From: Anaerolineae bacterium
Lineage (GTDB): Bacteria; Chloroflexota; Anaerolineae; Aggregatilineales; Phototrophicaceae
Length of the DNA stretch: 64,000 bases
Assembly (NCBI GenBank): GCA_022824465.1
Contig: JAJDZV010000009.1
Coordinates: 62,001-126,000 of the forward strand
Reading direction: 5' to 3'
The notes beneath the pieces are model-generated. The model did not search any database. It was given only the letters and a program-made list of their open reading frames with translations, and was not told where the DNA came from. Shown here one piece after another: positions 17,101 to 25,648 of this stretch. Position numbers and translations under genes: made by a program. Within the stretch, counting starts at the first letter, position 1, and each line of letters begins with the position of its first letter.

Positions 17101-17295
17101 GGCCGTATTGAAGTAACCATCTGAGATGTTCTCCCAATACTGTCCGGCGTCTTCCGTCTTCCAGACCCCGCCCGCGCAGGCGCCAAAATAGAAAGTGCCC
17201 AGCTCGCTCGGGTGCCCGGCGACCGTGACGACCCGCCCGCCGCGGAAGGGTCCGATGCAGCGCCAGCGTCCAATGTTGTCGAGGGGAAGGTTCAT
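14128..17295 (-). CDS. Large Asp-box (BNR/VPS10-like) beta-propeller protein
   Basis: 1055 residues. Eleven Asp-box repeats of the form S/T-x-D-x-G-x-x-W can be counted, for example KSSDGGRSWRHIG, RSTDGGENWERV, RSLDGGDSWENIS, KSTNEGHSWEAIS, ITKDNGETWTEIT and ISFDDGASWRRFQ. They span about residues 40-680 and form one or two sortilin/VPS10-type propellers. The remaining ~370 residues include a beta-sandwich-like region and a C-terminal helical segment (MRRYRAQLGDLDARL). Homologues are usually annotated as glycosyl hydrolase or sortilin-like, often without proven activity. No signal peptide or TM helix is seen at the start, unusual for this family. The 3' end overlaps the convergent PBP-like gene by 11 bases. 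A long opposite-strand frame inside it is a shadow. Confidence 0.82.
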   Translation of the reverse strand: MNLPLDNIGRWRCIGPFRGGRVVTVAGHPSELGTFYFGACAGGVWKTEDAGQYWENISDGYFNTASVGALAVSEADPNVIYAGTGEATIRIDVSHGDGVYKSSDGGRSWRHIGLEDTRHIGKIRIHPEDPDTVFVAALGHAFGRNQQRGVFRSTDGGENWERVLFVSDKAGAVDLSIDVNNPRIIYASVWECYRSFHMMSSGGEDSGIWRSLDGGDSWENISANKGLPAGTLGKVGIAASPARSGRVFALIEHEEGGMYRSDDYGDSWDFVARNYDIISRAWYYMHLTPDPQDANTVYVNNLRFWKSIDGGKTYQMIGTPHGDNHDLWIDPKNPQRMVQGNDGGACVSLNGGASWSTIFNQPTAQFYHVAADNRDPYFVYGTQQDNSSIAVPSRNEKSSLMWMDGFIAASGESGYIAVKPDDDNIIFVGAIGSSPGGGNCLQRYDHASKQLRLVTTWPETTAGEATADSKYRFAWTYPILFSPHHSNTLYIGGNRVFKSTNEGHSWEAISPDLTRADPATLGVSGGPINREGASAEVYATVFSLAESAQIPGLIWAGSDDGLAHITKDNGETWTEITPRDLPEWSLVSTLELSPHDPATCYLAAIRYKHDDYSPYLYKTTDYGASWARIDKGIAPDDFTRVIRCDPERPGLLYAGTETGVYISFDDGASWRRFQLNLPVAPIHDLLVKGSDLIAATHGRSFWILDDLTRLRQLDDEWQERETLLLKPRATQRILESIDGRRLVDQPGKTYMSSTGVMAAYTHSLTPENVVERNFLDSGENLPRGVLLTYYLREAPADKITLRISDAGGNRLREFSSMDETEREKQKEKPDKSIVYLTAKAGWNRFVWDMRLPMSPKLRGKDPQFERMAGPTVAPGRYLLTLEAGGETQTQEFELVKDARAGASKADSQAQYDLLMQIYRRYSEATEAVNTMRRYRAQLGDLDARLSQDGAHPDLAGRAAALKQQVRQIEAGIFIPDLREGWPGRVNQGTDPLRRLSGLPSVVGLGEFPPTVQSYEVFDKLSAEIGAQLEAFAEWRRTVVADFNQALAEAGIDFIG

Positions 17296-17332
17296 TTGGT
17301 TTGTGCTTTCTCAAGTTGGTGGGTGTGAGATG

Positions 17333-17415
17333 GCGGGTATTGTAGCTTACGTGCGGAGACTCATGCTAATCTTGCTTCCATTGCATTCCTTGTCCAAATA
17401 GCCGACAATACCCGC
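17333..17415. promoter_or_regulatory. Perfect 11-bp inverted repeat between divergent genes
   Basis: GCGGGTATTGT (17333-17343) and ACAATACCCGC (17405-17415) are perfect inverted arms 61 bases apart, between the divergent propeller gene and the rloA-like gene. Read outward, each arm carries a -10-like box: TACAAT on the minus strand at 17344-17339, and GACAAT on the plus strand at 17404-17409 with TTGCAT at 17381-17386 (17-base spacer). This looks like paired operator/promoter sites controlling both genes, or a boundary of the acquired segment. Confidence 0.4.
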
Positions 17416-17455
17416 AACGTGGTTGTTAACACTTTCAGAATGGAGGTGACAAATC

Positions 17456-18835
17456 ATGTTAATTCGGTTCGTCGTCGAGAACTTCCTGTCATTCAAAGAC
17501 GAAGTTGAGTTTTCGATGCTCGCGGGCGAGTCAGACGAGCATCCAGATCACGTTCATACCGTTCGCGATATGCGAATTCTAAAGACGGGCGTGATCTTTG
17601 GGGCAAACGCGTCAGGAAAGACCAATCTGATAAAGGCGATGAGCTTTGCCCAAAACTTCATTACCAGCGGAACTCTAAAAACCGAATATCTCGAGCTTAC
17701 TCCGTTTTTGCTCGACGGTGAAAGTGCTGCGAAGCCGTCGGAATTCCTGTTTGAAATTCAATGTGGTATTGGGCAATGTTTCCAGTACTACTTCTCCGTA
17801 GATTCCCAACGAGTACACAAGGAATCTCTCTACGAGATTCTTCCTGCTACGGACCGCATGATTTTTGAGCGCACGACATCTGCCGGCGGAAAGACGGACA
17901 TTGAGTTTGGAAAGATTCCCGTACTCGTCACAAATGATGACGATCCCACAGATATCCTACCCAAGTCCGGTGATCCGCGCGTACTGTTTCTGACCCAATA
18001 TAAACGACTCGAACTGGAACTGGGCGAGCCGAGAATTCCATTTCTTGCGCACATTTACGATTGGTTTGATCAAATCCTTGTTCCGGTCTTTCCAGATTCG
18101 ATTCCCGCTCAAGGCATTGGACTTGGATTGATGAAAGATGATGATTTGGAGCGCCGGCTAAAAGAGCTAATTGAAGTCTTCGATCTCGGGATAGATGGAT
18201 TTGATCTTAGACCAATCGAATTTAACGCAGAACGAGACTTGCCGGATGATTTCGCGCAGCATATACATGAAGTCGTAAAGCAAATCCCCAAAGATACCGA
18301 TCAGAGAGCTATATTTGGACGACACGGCAATGAACAATACCTTACAGTTGACGCGGCAAGCAATTTTTCAGCGTACAAGCTAGTAACACTTCATGAACTT
18401 CCTGAAGACGGGGGAGCCGTCCCCTTTGATCTACAAGCGGAATCGGACGGTACTAGGCGTCTGCTTGCACTCTTGCCTGCGCTATTTCGATTGCACAGTG
18501 GTCAATCAGATCACGTTTTCGTGATCGACGAACTTGATCGAAGTTTGCACACTCATTTGACTTACAACGTCTTGGACCAGTTCCTCACTAGCAGTGTCAA
18601 GGGTCGTAGTCAGTTGATAGTTACGACCCATGACACAGGTTTGCTTGACTTTGCTTTGTTAAGACGTGACGAGGTTTGGTTCATCGAAAAGGACCGCGAT
18701 AATTCTTCGCTCTTGTTTTCGCTTGAAGAGTTCAAGCTCCCAGATAGCATGAATATCCAAAAGGGCTACTTAGGCGGACGATTCGGAGCCATCCCTATTC
18801 TATCCATCCTGCACGAACATGAGACTGCAGAATAA
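17456..18835 (+). CDS. RloA/AbiLi-like AAA15-family ATPase
   Basis: 459 residues with a near-perfect GGAGGTGA ribosome-binding site at 17442-17449. Features: N-terminal IRFVVENFLSFKDEVEFSM typical of ABC/SMC-related AAA15 ATPases, Walker A GANASGKT (49-56), Walker B VFVIDELDRSLH (about 354-365) and the H-loop TTHDTGLLD (about 387-395). A variable middle region separates the halves. Such proteins partner with RloB in RloAB/AbiL systems, are related to the ATPase of PARIS and OLD-type systems, and act in phage exclusion. The stop is followed two bases later by the RloB-type gene. Base composition is clearly AT-richer than the flanking genes, with codons such as ATA and AGA, indicating horizontal acquisition. 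Confidence 0.85.
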   Translation: MLIRFVVENFLSFKDEVEFSMLAGESDEHPDHVHTVRDMRILKTGVIFGANASGKTNLIKAMSFAQNFITSGTLKTEYLELTPFLLDGESAAKPSEFLFEIQCGIGQCFQYYFSVDSQRVHKESLYEILPATDRMIFERTTSAGGKTDIEFGKIPVLVTNDDDPTDILPKSGDPRVLFLTQYKRLELELGEPRIPFLAHIYDWFDQILVPVFPDSIPAQGIGLGLMKDDDLERRLKELIEVFDLGIDGFDLRPIEFNAERDLPDDFAQHIHEVVKQIPKDTDQRAIFGRHGNEQYLTVDAASNFSAYKLVTLHELPEDGGAVPFDLQAESDGTRRLLALLPALFRLHSGQSDHVFVIDELDRSLHTHLTYNVLDQFLTSSVKGRSQLIVTTHDTGLLDFALLRRDEVWFIEKDRDNSSLLFSLEEFKLPDSMNIQKGYLGGRFGAIPILSILHEHETAE

Positions 18836-18837
18836 CC

Positions 18838-19464
18838 ATGGCCAGGAAACAGAACAAGCGCCGTACTGGTTTTCGAGAAGTTAACAAGCGCATCGTAGTT
18901 GCTACCGAAGGCACTACGGAAAGGAATTACATAAAGAGGTTTATCGGCAAGGACAGATTCAGCAACGTTACTTTTGCAAAGCAGGCTGGTGATAATTCTG
19001 ATCCAGACAGCGTAATCAACGCGCTTGACATAGAGAAAGAAAGAATCGCAAAGAAATACGACCCAAACGATGAAGATGAATACTGGGCTGTAATTGACAA
19101 AGATCAGTGGGATCTTGAAAGCGCTGCTAAGCGAATACGCCAAAATAGATATCGCTTAGCTGAAAGCTATCCGTGTTTCGAACTCTGGCTATTGCTACAT
19201 TTTAAGCAACTGAATGAACTGCGCGGACTTGCAGGAAGGACATCCGGTGGCAAATGTAAGCCCGTTACCGATGTTCTCAAAAGCGAAGATCCATCGTACG
19301 AGAAAGGAAAAGTGACAAACAAGCGCTACTTTGATGAAGAAGAAACCAGCAAAGCGATTACCAAGGCCAAGACATTTGACGAAACAAGAGCCAACCGTCC
19401 GCTGAAAAGATTTGGCACTCGCGTTTACAAACTCATTGAGTCGATCCGTAATCCCTCCACCTAA
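18838..19464 (+). CDS. RloB/AbiLii-like protein (Toprim-related nuclease candidate)
   Basis: 208 residues, 2 bases after the ATPase gene. The RloB family signature is visible: basic N terminus, VVATEGTTERNYIKRF (about residues 20-35, with a conserved Glu), YWAVIDKDQW (D-x-D, about 83-92), and YPCFELWLLLHF (about 112-123). This order (Glu, then DxD) matches Toprim-like folds, suggesting a metal-dependent nuclease effector. RloB proteins co-occur with RloA ATPases in restriction-modification loci and are the AbiLii component of AbiL. It shares the AT-rich composition of its partner. Its final codons overlap the convergent glycosyltransferase by four bases, so the island ends abruptly there. No restriction-modification genes are nearby. 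Confidence 0.82.
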   Translation: MARKQNKRRTGFREVNKRIVVATEGTTERNYIKRFIGKDRFSNVTFAKQAGDNSDPDSVINALDIEKERIAKKYDPNDEDEYWAVIDKDQWDLESAAKRIRQNRYRLAESYPCFELWLLLHFKQLNELRGLAGRTSGGKCKPVTDVLKSEDPSYEKGKVTNKRYFDEEETSKAITKAKTFDETRANRPLKRFGTRVYKLIESIRNPST

Positions 19465-20699
19465 CCCACAACCCCCTCGACTAACTCCGCCGCACGCTCA
19501 ACTCCGCCCAACGCCGCCATCTCCCGCGCCAGCCCAAGCGCCTTCTCCTTCACCCAGTCCGCCGCCAACAGCGCCCGCGCGCCCTCGCGCAGTTGCCCCT
19601 GCCGCACATCATGCGCCGTCAAATGCAAGCCCACCTTCGCCTCAGCGACTCGCCGACCTTGAATCCGCTGATCGGCCGCGTGCGGCACGACAATCTGCCG
19701 CAAGCCATGCGTCACCGCGCAATGCGTCGTGCCCATGCCCCCATGATGAATCATCATCGCGCAGCGCGGCAAGACCTGCTCATATGGCGCCCAATTCAGC
19801 AGCCGCGTCCCCGCCGGCAGCGCCCGCTTCAATTCCGCCTTCTTCTCCACCGTGATCGGATTCCAGCCAAGCGTCACCACCGGTATCAAGCCCGCGCTCG
19901 CGACCGCCTGCGCCGCCCAACTGTAAAAGCCCAGATCGCCCGTGAAGATCGTGCCCAGCGTCACCAATCCCAAACCCCTCTCATGTGGAATCTCCCGCAG
20001 CCACTGAGGCTCGCGTACAAGGGGCGGGCTCGGCTTTCCGCCGACAAATTGCGTCTGCGGCAAAATCGTGGCCATTTCGGACTGATACCAGCCCGGCGTG
20101 AAGTAAGTGATATGCAGTCTTTCGCTGACAATCGACGGCGCAGACCCGCGCGAGAAATTGCGCCCGGCGACGCCGAACCGGTCGCAGAGCCGCTGAATCC
20201 GCCGCTGGCTGTCGCTGCTCAAGTCGCGCTGCACCGGAAAAAGCTGCTGCTCGTCCAGCGTCGCCTGCGCGGGCCAGCCACAGATGACCAAAGGCACATC
20301 CAACAATTCCGCCGCGATGGCTGACGCGCTCAGAAAGGGATCGGACACAATGGCGTCGGGCCGCCCGATTTCGTCTTCCAGGTCCAGCAAGGCGTCAACC
20401 GCGTCCCCGACCAATTCCTCGCTCAGCCAGGTATCCAGCGCCCGCCTGTAGCGCAGCGACACCGCCTCCTGTGGCGGAATCTTGCTGAAGTCCGGCGGCG
20501 GAGGCGGCGGCCACAGCCACCCCGTCTGACGGATGGCGCGAAAGGCGATCCCCCGCTGCGCAATCGCCCGCTCCAGCGGCGCTTCACTCAGCCACAGCAC
20601 CTCATGGCTCCGCGCCTGAAGCGCCCGCGCCGTCTTGAGAAAACCGCCCCAATCCGTGTGACTATACAACGGCGCCGATATGAACCAGAACCTCGCCAC
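19461..20699 (-). CDS. UGT/MGT-type glycosyltransferase (GT1 family)
   Basis: 412 residues beginning MARFWFISAPLYSHTDWGG, the N-terminal acceptor domain of GT-B family 1 enzymes (compare FxxxPxxGH). The donor-binding signature is in the C-terminal half: LLNWAPYEQVLPRCAMMIHH, then GGMGTTHCAVTHGLRQIVVP and HAADQRIQGRRVAEAKVGLHL. These are the HxGGxGT and DQ motifs of macrolide and sterol glycosyltransferases. The acceptor is unknown; lipid, carotenoid or small-molecule glycosylation are all possible. It follows uvrA by 26 bases on the same strand and may be read through from it. Confidence 0.85.
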   Translation of the reverse strand: MARFWFISAPLYSHTDWGGFLKTARALQARSHEVLWLSEAPLERAIAQRGIAFRAIRQTGWLWPPPPPPDFSKIPPQEAVSLRYRRALDTWLSEELVGDAVDALLDLEDEIGRPDAIVSDPFLSASAIAAELLDVPLVICGWPAQATLDEQQLFPVQRDLSSDSQRRIQRLCDRFGVAGRNFSRGSAPSIVSERLHITYFTPGWYQSEMATILPQTQFVGGKPSPPLVREPQWLREIPHERGLGLVTLGTIFTGDLGFYSWAAQAVASAGLIPVVTLGWNPITVEKKAELKRALPAGTRLLNWAPYEQVLPRCAMMIHHGGMGTTHCAVTHGLRQIVVPHAADQRIQGRRVAEAKVGLHLTAHDVRQGQLREGARALLAADWVKEKALGLAREMAALGGVERAAELVEGVVG

Positions 20700-20725
20700 A
20701 GATCACTATCCAGTTCCCGGCGCGA

Positions 20726-23623
20726 CTAAACCGGCGCCGCCAGCTTCAGATAGGGCGCCAGATATTGACCGGTGTAGCTCAGGGCGTTGGCCGCCACTTC
20801 TTCGGGCGTGCCTTCCGCGATGACTTCGCCGCCACCGCCGCCGCCTTCCGGTCCCAGGTCAATGATATGGTCGGCAACCTTGATGATATCGAGATTGTGC
20901 TCGATGACGATTATGGTATTGCCGCTGTCCGCCAGTCGGTGCAAAACATTGATCAGCTTCTCCACATCGAAGGCGTGCAGCCCCGTCGAAGGCTCATCGA
21001 GAATATACAGCGTCTGGCCGGTCGCCCGCTTCGAAAGCTCCCGGCTGAGCTTGATGCGTTGCGCTTCGCCGCCGCTCAAGGTCGTCGCCGGCTGCCCGAT
21101 GCGGATATAACCCAAGCCCACCGCGTCCAGCGTCGCCAATTTACGACGAATCCGCGGCAGATTCTCAAAGAAGTCCAGCCCTTCGCTGACCGTCATATTG
21201 AGCACATCGGCGATTGACTTGCCTTTGTAATGAACTTGCAGGGTCTCGCGGTTGTAACGCGTCCCGCGACAAACCTCGCACTGCACATAGACATCGGGCA
21301 GAAACTGCATCTCAATCTTGATCAGCCCCTGCCCCTCGCAATTCTCACAGCGCCCGCCCTTCACATTGAAGCTGAAGCGGCCCGCCCGGTAGCCGCGGAT
21401 CTTGCTCTCCGGCAGCTCGGCGAACAAAGCGCGAATGTCGTCGAACATCTTGGTATAAGTGCCCGGATTGCTGCGCGGCGTCCGCCCGATCGGGCTTTGG
21501 TCGATATTGATGATTTTGTCGATTTTGTCCGCGCCGATGATCTCATCATGCGCGCCGGCTCGCTCGCGGCTGCGATTGATCAACTGGGCCAGACGCCGGT
21601 ATAAAGTCTCGACCACTAACGATGACTTGCCGCTGCCGCTTACGCCGGTCACGCAGATCAGCTTGCGCAGGGGGAATGCCACATCAATGTTCTTGAGATT
21701 GTTCACGCGCGCGCCGCGCACACTAAGCATTTCGCCCGAGCCATTGCGCCGCCGCTCCGGCAGAGCGATCTGAAAGCGCCCCGACAGGAAGGCGCCAGTA
21801 CAGCTCTTGTCGTCTAGCGCGACCGCATCCGGTGTGCCAGCCGCCACAACATGTCCGCCTCGCTCGCCCGCGCCCGGTCCCAGATCGATCAGCCAATCGG
21901 ACGAGCGCATCGTGTCTTCGTCATGCTCTACCACCAGCACCGTATTGCCGATATCGCGCAAGCCCGTCAGCGTGCCTATCAAACGCTTGTTATCGCGCTG
22001 ATGCAAGCCGATTGACGGCTCGTCCAGCACATACAACACACCCGTCAACTGACTACCCACTTGCGTCGCCAGCCGAATCCGCTGGGATTCGCCCCCGCTC
22101 AATGTCGCCGCGCTCCGCGAAAGCGACAGGTAATTCAAACCCACATTGCTCAAGAAGCCTACCCGCGCCGCCAGTTCGCGCAATATCTGACGCGCGATCT
22201 GCTGTTCGCGCTGCGTCAGTATCGCCCTTTCGCCCCGCAGCGCCTCGACCCATTGGTTGACTTCATCAATTGGCAGTTGCGTTATATCGTGTATCGTCCG
22301 CTCGCCGATTGTCACTGCCAGCGCCTCGGGCCGCAATCTCTGCCCGCCGCAGGAACGGCAGGGTATCTCCCGCATATAATCCTGAATCTTGTCGCGAATG
22401 TAGTCAGATGACGTCTGTCCGTAACGCCGTTGCAAATTGGGAATCACGCCCTCATGCCGCGTTGACCAGGTCCGTTCTCGCCCGCTCGAATGATAATAGG
22501 TCACGTCAAAGCGCTCATTGCCTGAACCATAAAGCACCAGTTCCTGATGCTCTTTCTTCAGCTTCTTCCAGGGCGTATCCAGCCGGAAGCCGAAGGTCCG
22601 GGCCATGCTCTGGAAGACGTTCCAATTCCAGCCTCTCCGGTCTTCCAAGCCGAAACCATTTGCGCTTATCGCGCCATCGGCGATCGACTTATCCGGATCC
22701 GGCACAACCAATTCCGGATCAATCTCCTGGCTGAATCCCAAGCCCTGACAGGTCCGGCAGGCGCCGCTTGGCGTATTGAAGCTGAACAAGCGCGGCTCCG
22801 GCGCCGGCACGCTGCCATGACCATTCGGGCAAGCCAAATCTTCGCTGAACAAGTGATCAACCGAGTTCTCCCGGTCGGTCACATCCTGGATGATGATGCG
22901 CCCGTCGCCCAGTTCCAGCGCTGTTTCCACCGCGTCGGTCAAGCGCGTCTCAAACGCCGTCGCGTCTTCATGCTGGTCCGCCGTGAATCGGCGAATGATT
23001 AGCCGATCAACAACGATCTCAATGTCGTGTATGACATAGCGATCCAGCTCGATTTCTTCATCCAAATCGCGCACGACGCCATCCACCCGCACCCGCGCGA
23101 AACCTTGCTTGCCGATGTCCTCCAGTGCTTTCTTGTGGTTGCCCTTTTTGCGATGTATCACCGGCGCCAACACCTGAATGCGGTTGTCCGCCGGCATCGC
23201 CTGCACCTGATCGACTATCTGCTGCGCGCTCTGCGCCGAAACCTCGACGCCGCAGGTCGGGCAATGCGGGATGCCAACCCGCGCATAAAGCAAACGCAAG
23301 TAGTCGTAGATCTCCGTCACCGTGCCGACGGTCGAGCGCGGATTATGGCTGACGCTCTTCTGGTCGATTGAGACCGCCGGGCTCAAGCCTTCAATCTGGT
23401 CGACATCCGGCTTCTCCATAAGTCCCAGGAATTGCCGCGCATAACTGCTCAAGCTCTCGACATAACGCCGCTGCCCCTCGGCGAAGATGGTGTCAAAAGC
23501 CAGCGAAGACTTGCCCGAGCCGGACAAGCCGGTGATTACCACCAGTTGATTGCGCGGAATCTCGACATCAATGTTCTTGAGATTGTGCTCGCGCGCCCCG
23601 CGCACGATAATCTTGTCTTGCAT
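20726..23623 (-). CDS. uvrA: Excinuclease ABC subunit UvrA
   Basis: 965 residues, the full UvrA length. Starts [20 protein letters not shown]. First Walker A is [15 protein letters not shown] and second is [15 protein letters not shown]; both ABC signatures are present ([24 protein letters not shown]). Zinc modules are seen as CPTCG, CRSCGG and [17 protein letters not shown]. UvrA dimers scan DNA for bulky lesions and load UvrB in nucleotide excision repair. Upstream, a TATAAT promoter candidate and a long palindrome suggest specific control. uvrB and uvrC are not in the window. Confidence 0.98.
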   Translation of the reverse strand: MQDKIIVRGAREHNLKNIDVEIPRNQLVVITGLSGSGKSSLAFDTIFAEGQRRYVESLSSYARQFLGLMEKPDVDQIEGLSPAVSIDQKSVSHNPRSTVGTVTEIYDYLRLLYARVGIPHCPTCGVEVSAQSAQQIVDQVQAMPADNRIQVLAPVIHRKKGNHKKALEDIGKQGFARVRVDGVVRDLDEEIELDRYVIHDIEIVVDRLIIRRFTADQHEDATAFETRLTDAVETALELGDGRIIIQDVTDRENSVDHLFSEDLACPNGHGSVPAPEPRLFSFNTPSGACRTCQGLGFSQEIDPELVVPDPDKSIADGAISANGFGLEDRRGWNWNVFQSMARTFGFRLDTPWKKLKKEHQELVLYGSGNERFDVTYYHSSGRERTWSTRHEGVIPNLQRRYGQTSSDYIRDKIQDYMREIPCRSCGGQRLRPEALAVTIGERTIHDITQLPIDEVNQWVEALRGERAILTQREQQIARQILRELAARVGFLSNVGLNYLSLSRSAATLSGGESQRIRLATQVGSQLTGVLYVLDEPSIGLHQRDNKRLIGTLTGLRDIGNTVLVVEHDEDTMRSSDWLIDLGPGAGERGGHVVAAGTPDAVALDDKSCTGAFLSGRFQIALPERRRNGSGEMLSVRGARVNNLKNIDVAFPLRKLICVTGVSGSGKSSLVVETLYRRLAQLINRSRERAGAHDEIIGADKIDKIINIDQSPIGRTPRSNPGTYTKMFDDIRALFAELPESKIRGYRAGRFSFNVKGGRCENCEGQGLIKIEMQFLPDVYVQCEVCRGTRYNRETLQVHYKGKSIADVLNMTVSEGLDFFENLPRIRRKLATLDAVGLGYIRIGQPATTLSGGEAQRIKLSRELSKRATGQTLYILDEPSTGLHAFDVEKLINVLHRLADSGNTIIVIEHNLDIIKVADHIIDLGPEGGGGGGEVIAEGTPEEVAANALSYTGQYLAPYLKLAAPV

Positions 23624-23656
23624 TTGGCTCCGTACCCGCGAGCATCGACAGCTTGT

Positions 23657-23690
23657 GCCGTTCAGCTACGATTATGCCTAGCTGAACGGC
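23657..23690 (-). promoter_or_regulatory. 12-bp-arm palindrome in the uvrA leader
   Basis: GCCGTTCAGCTA (23657-23668) and TAGCTGAACGGC (23679-23690) are perfect inverted arms around a 10-base spacer, 33 bases upstream of the uvrA ATG. The site lies just downstream of the predicted TATAAT at 23711-23706, where a repressor would block elongation, or where an mRNA hairpin would form. uvrA is an SOS gene in many bacteria, so a LexA-type operator is one possibility, but the motif does not match the operators I know. Confidence 0.5.
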
Positions 23691-23705
23691 GATAATCCGC
23701 CTCAG

Positions 23706-23734
23706 ATTATACCCGCGCTCGCTACGCCGGAGAA
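23706..23734 (-). promoter_or_regulatory. Candidate uvrA promoter
   Basis: On the minus strand a perfect TATAAT occupies 23711-23706, with TTCTCC (23734-23729) as a weak -35 box at 17 bases. The start point would be near 23699, giving a ~75-base leader that contains the palindrome. Confidence 0.45.
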
Positions 23735-23892
23735 CCGACAATCCGCTGTCGTCCCCGCCATTCGCCCCGAATCTACATTCAAATTACGCCGCTAAAGCGC
23801 TATCATTAGCTAGTTCAATCCAAATGCCCAGACGCACAATATGCAAGCGCCAGTCCAGCGACACATCAAGAGCGGCAATCACATCAGATGCA

Positions 23893-23918
23893 GTCGGGGC
23901 GACTCTGTGATTCGCCCG
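23893..23918 (+). repeat. Dispersed GC-rich palindromic repeat (family A)
   Basis: This 26-base unit, GTCGGGGCGA then CTCTGTGAT then TCGCCCG, matches 24 of 26 positions of the reverse complement of 42666-42691. It forms a hairpin through GGGCGA/TCGCCC. It lies in the 416-base space between uvrA and gcdH, in which I see otherwise only the uvrA promoter region and no gene. Confidence 0.65.
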
Positions 23919-24039
23919 AGAATCGCCCTGAATCCCATCTGCAGCCGCTCGCCCACTCAGTATCCTCCGCGATTCTCGGTGTCAACAGTGGCTGGTTTAC
24001 GCGGTGACACTTGCTTGCGCTTGCTTCGGTGGTGAAACC

Positions 24040-25230
24040 ATGACAAGAGACTTCCAATGGGACGATCCCTTTAAGCTCAATGACCAGCTGACCGACGAAG
24101 AGCGTATGGTCCGCGATGCCGCGCGCGATTATTGCCAGGGCAAGCTCATGCCCCGCATCCTGGAAGCCAACCGCCACGAAAGCTTCGACCGCGAAATCTA
24201 CAGCGAGATGGCCGAGCTCGGCATGCTGGGCGCGACCCTGCCCGAAGAGCATGGCGGCGCCGGCTTGAACAGTGTCTGCTATGGCTTGATCGCCCGCGAG
24301 GTCGAACGCGTCGACAGCGGCTACCGCAGCGCCATGAGCGTGCAAAGTTCGCTCGTCATTTACCCCATCTACTCCTATGGCACAGACGCTCAGCGCGAGA
24401 AATATCTGCCGAAGCTCCTCAGCGGCGAGTGGATCGGCTGCTTCGGCTTGACCGAGCCCGATCACGGCAGCGACCCCGGCGCCATGGAAACGCGCGCGGC
24501 AAAAGTCGCTGGCGGTTGGAATCTGCGCGGCAGCAAAATGTGGATCACCAATTCGCCCATCGCTGATGTATTCATCGTCTGGGCGAAAACCTACAGCGGC
24601 GAAGACGTCGATGGCGCCATTCGCGGCTTCATCTTGGAGCGCGGCATGGATGGCTTGTCCGCGCCCGCGATCAACGGCAAATTCAGCCTCCGCGCCAGCA
24701 GCACCGGCGAGATCGTCTTGGATGATGTCTTCGTGCCGGAGGCAAATCTGCTGCCTGGCGCGCGCGGTTTGCGCGGCCCCTTCGGCTGTCTCAACCGCGC
24801 TCGCTATGGCATCGCCTGGGGCGCCTTGGGCGCGGCCGAATTCTGCTGGCACGCCGCCCGACAATATACGCTCGACCGCCATCAGTTCGGCCGCCCGCTC
24901 GCAGCCAATCAGCTGATTCAATTCAAGCTCGCCAATATGATGACCGCTATCACCCTCGGCTTGCAGGGCGCGTTGCGCGTGGGCCGCCTCATCGACCAAG
25001 GCGCGGCCGCTCCGGAAATGATTTCGCTCGTCAAGCGCAACTCCTGCGGCGTAGCGCTCGATATCGCCCGCGCGTCCCGCGATATGCACGGCGGCAACGG
25101 CATCGCCGACGAATTCCATGTCATCCGCCATGTCATGAACCTTGAAGCTGTCAATACTTACGAAGGCACCAGCGATATCCACGCCCTCATCCTCGGCCGC
25201 GCCCAAACCGGCATCCAGGCTTTCATGTGA
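24040..25230 (+). CDS. gcdH: Glutaryl-CoA dehydrogenase (acyl-CoA dehydrogenase family)
   Basis: 396 residues from ATG 24040. The N-terminal [21 protein letters not shown], the FAD-side segment [19 protein letters not shown] and [16 protein letters not shown] are diagnostic of glutaryl-CoA dehydrogenase rather than straight-chain acyl-CoA dehydrogenases. The catalytic base is the Glu in [17 protein letters not shown] near the C terminus. The enzyme oxidises and decarboxylates glutaryl-CoA to crotonyl-CoA in lysine, tryptophan and benzoyl-CoA degradation, passing electrons to ETF. The substrate-specific Arg is probably in the segment [16 protein letters not shown]. It stands alone, with no lysine-pathway neighbours. 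Confidence 0.92.
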   Translation: MTRDFQWDDPFKLNDQLTDEERMVRDAARDYCQGKLMPRILEANRHESFDREIYSEMAELGMLGATLPEEHGGAGLNSVCYGLIAREVERVDSGYRSAMSVQSSLVIYPIYSYGTDAQREKYLPKLLSGEWIGCFGLTEPDHGSDPGAMETRAAKVAGGWNLRGSKMWITNSPIADVFIVWAKTYSGEDVDGAIRGFILERGMDGLSAPAINGKFSLRASSTGEIVLDDVFVPEANLLPGARGLRGPFGCLNRARYGIAWGALGAAEFCWHAARQYTLDRHQFGRPLAANQLIQFKLANMMTAITLGLQGALRVGRLIDQGAAAPEMISLVKRNSCGVALDIARASRDMHGGNGIADEFHVIRHVMNLEAVNTYEGTSDIHALILGRAQTGIQAFM

Positions 25231-25347
25231 AGTCATGTTATGCCCACGTTCGCACGGGTGAGCCGGCGGCCCGTCCCCACATCTCGCATCCGTCATGCGC
25301 GCGAATAACATGGCGAACTCAGCGGCCGCATTCACCTTTGCGCGCTT

Positions 25348-25356
25348 TGTTAGAAT
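25348..25356 (+). promoter_or_regulatory. Candidate extended -10 promoter of the HMA gene
   Basis: TGTTAGAAT is a TGn extended -10 with 5 of 6 matches to TATAAT, 40 bases upstream of the small metal-binding gene. No good -35 box is present, as expected for extended -10 promoters. Confidence 0.4.
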
Positions 25357-25395
25357 ATCAGCATCATCTGTTCAAGAAGTGTCAGGAATGGCGCA

Positions 25396-25605
25396 ATGAC
25401 AAGCAAAACTTTCGAAGTGCCGAACATTGGTTGCGCCGGTTGCGTCGCCGCGATCCAGTTGGAGCTGGAAGAGCTCGCCGGCGTGCAGTCGGTAAGCGGC
25501 GACCTGCCGAGCAAAACGGTGCAGATCGACTTTGAGCCGCCCGCCACCTGGGAGGGAATCGTAAGCGCGCTGACAGCGATTGACTATCCGCCGGCGTCGA
25601 ATTAA
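25396..25605 (+). CDS. Small heavy-metal-associated (HMA) domain protein
   Basis: 69 residues, one ferredoxin-like HMA domain. The metal-binding motif is NIGCAGC (Cys pair spaced by two residues, about residues 13-16), followed by helix AAIQLELEELAGV and strand KTVQIDF. Stand-alone HMA proteins are usually Cu(I) chaperones of the CopZ type that hand copper to CopA; a CopA with two HMA domains is encoded at 33109-35574. The motif is GCAGC rather than the usual MxCxxC, with the Met replaced by Ile-Gly, so the metal is not certain. Ribosome-binding site AGGAA lies 8-12 bases before ATG 25396. Confidence 0.82.
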   Translation: MTSKTFEVPNIGCAGCVAAIQLELEELAGVQSVSGDLPSKTVQIDFEPPATWEGIVSALTAIDYPPASN

Positions 25606-25648
25606 TCCGGACGCGCGGCCGAGCCGTCGATTTCGCTGTCGCTGACTT

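Noticed and set aside
15469..17124. 551-codon open frame on the plus strand inside the propeller gene
   Set aside because: It is the antisense shadow of a GC-rich gene with eleven clear Asp boxes; its translation is Arg-rich with no motif or ribosome-binding site.
23884..25335. 483-codon minus-strand frame across gcdH
   Set aside because: Antisense of a well-supported glutaryl-CoA dehydrogenase; no recognisable domain.
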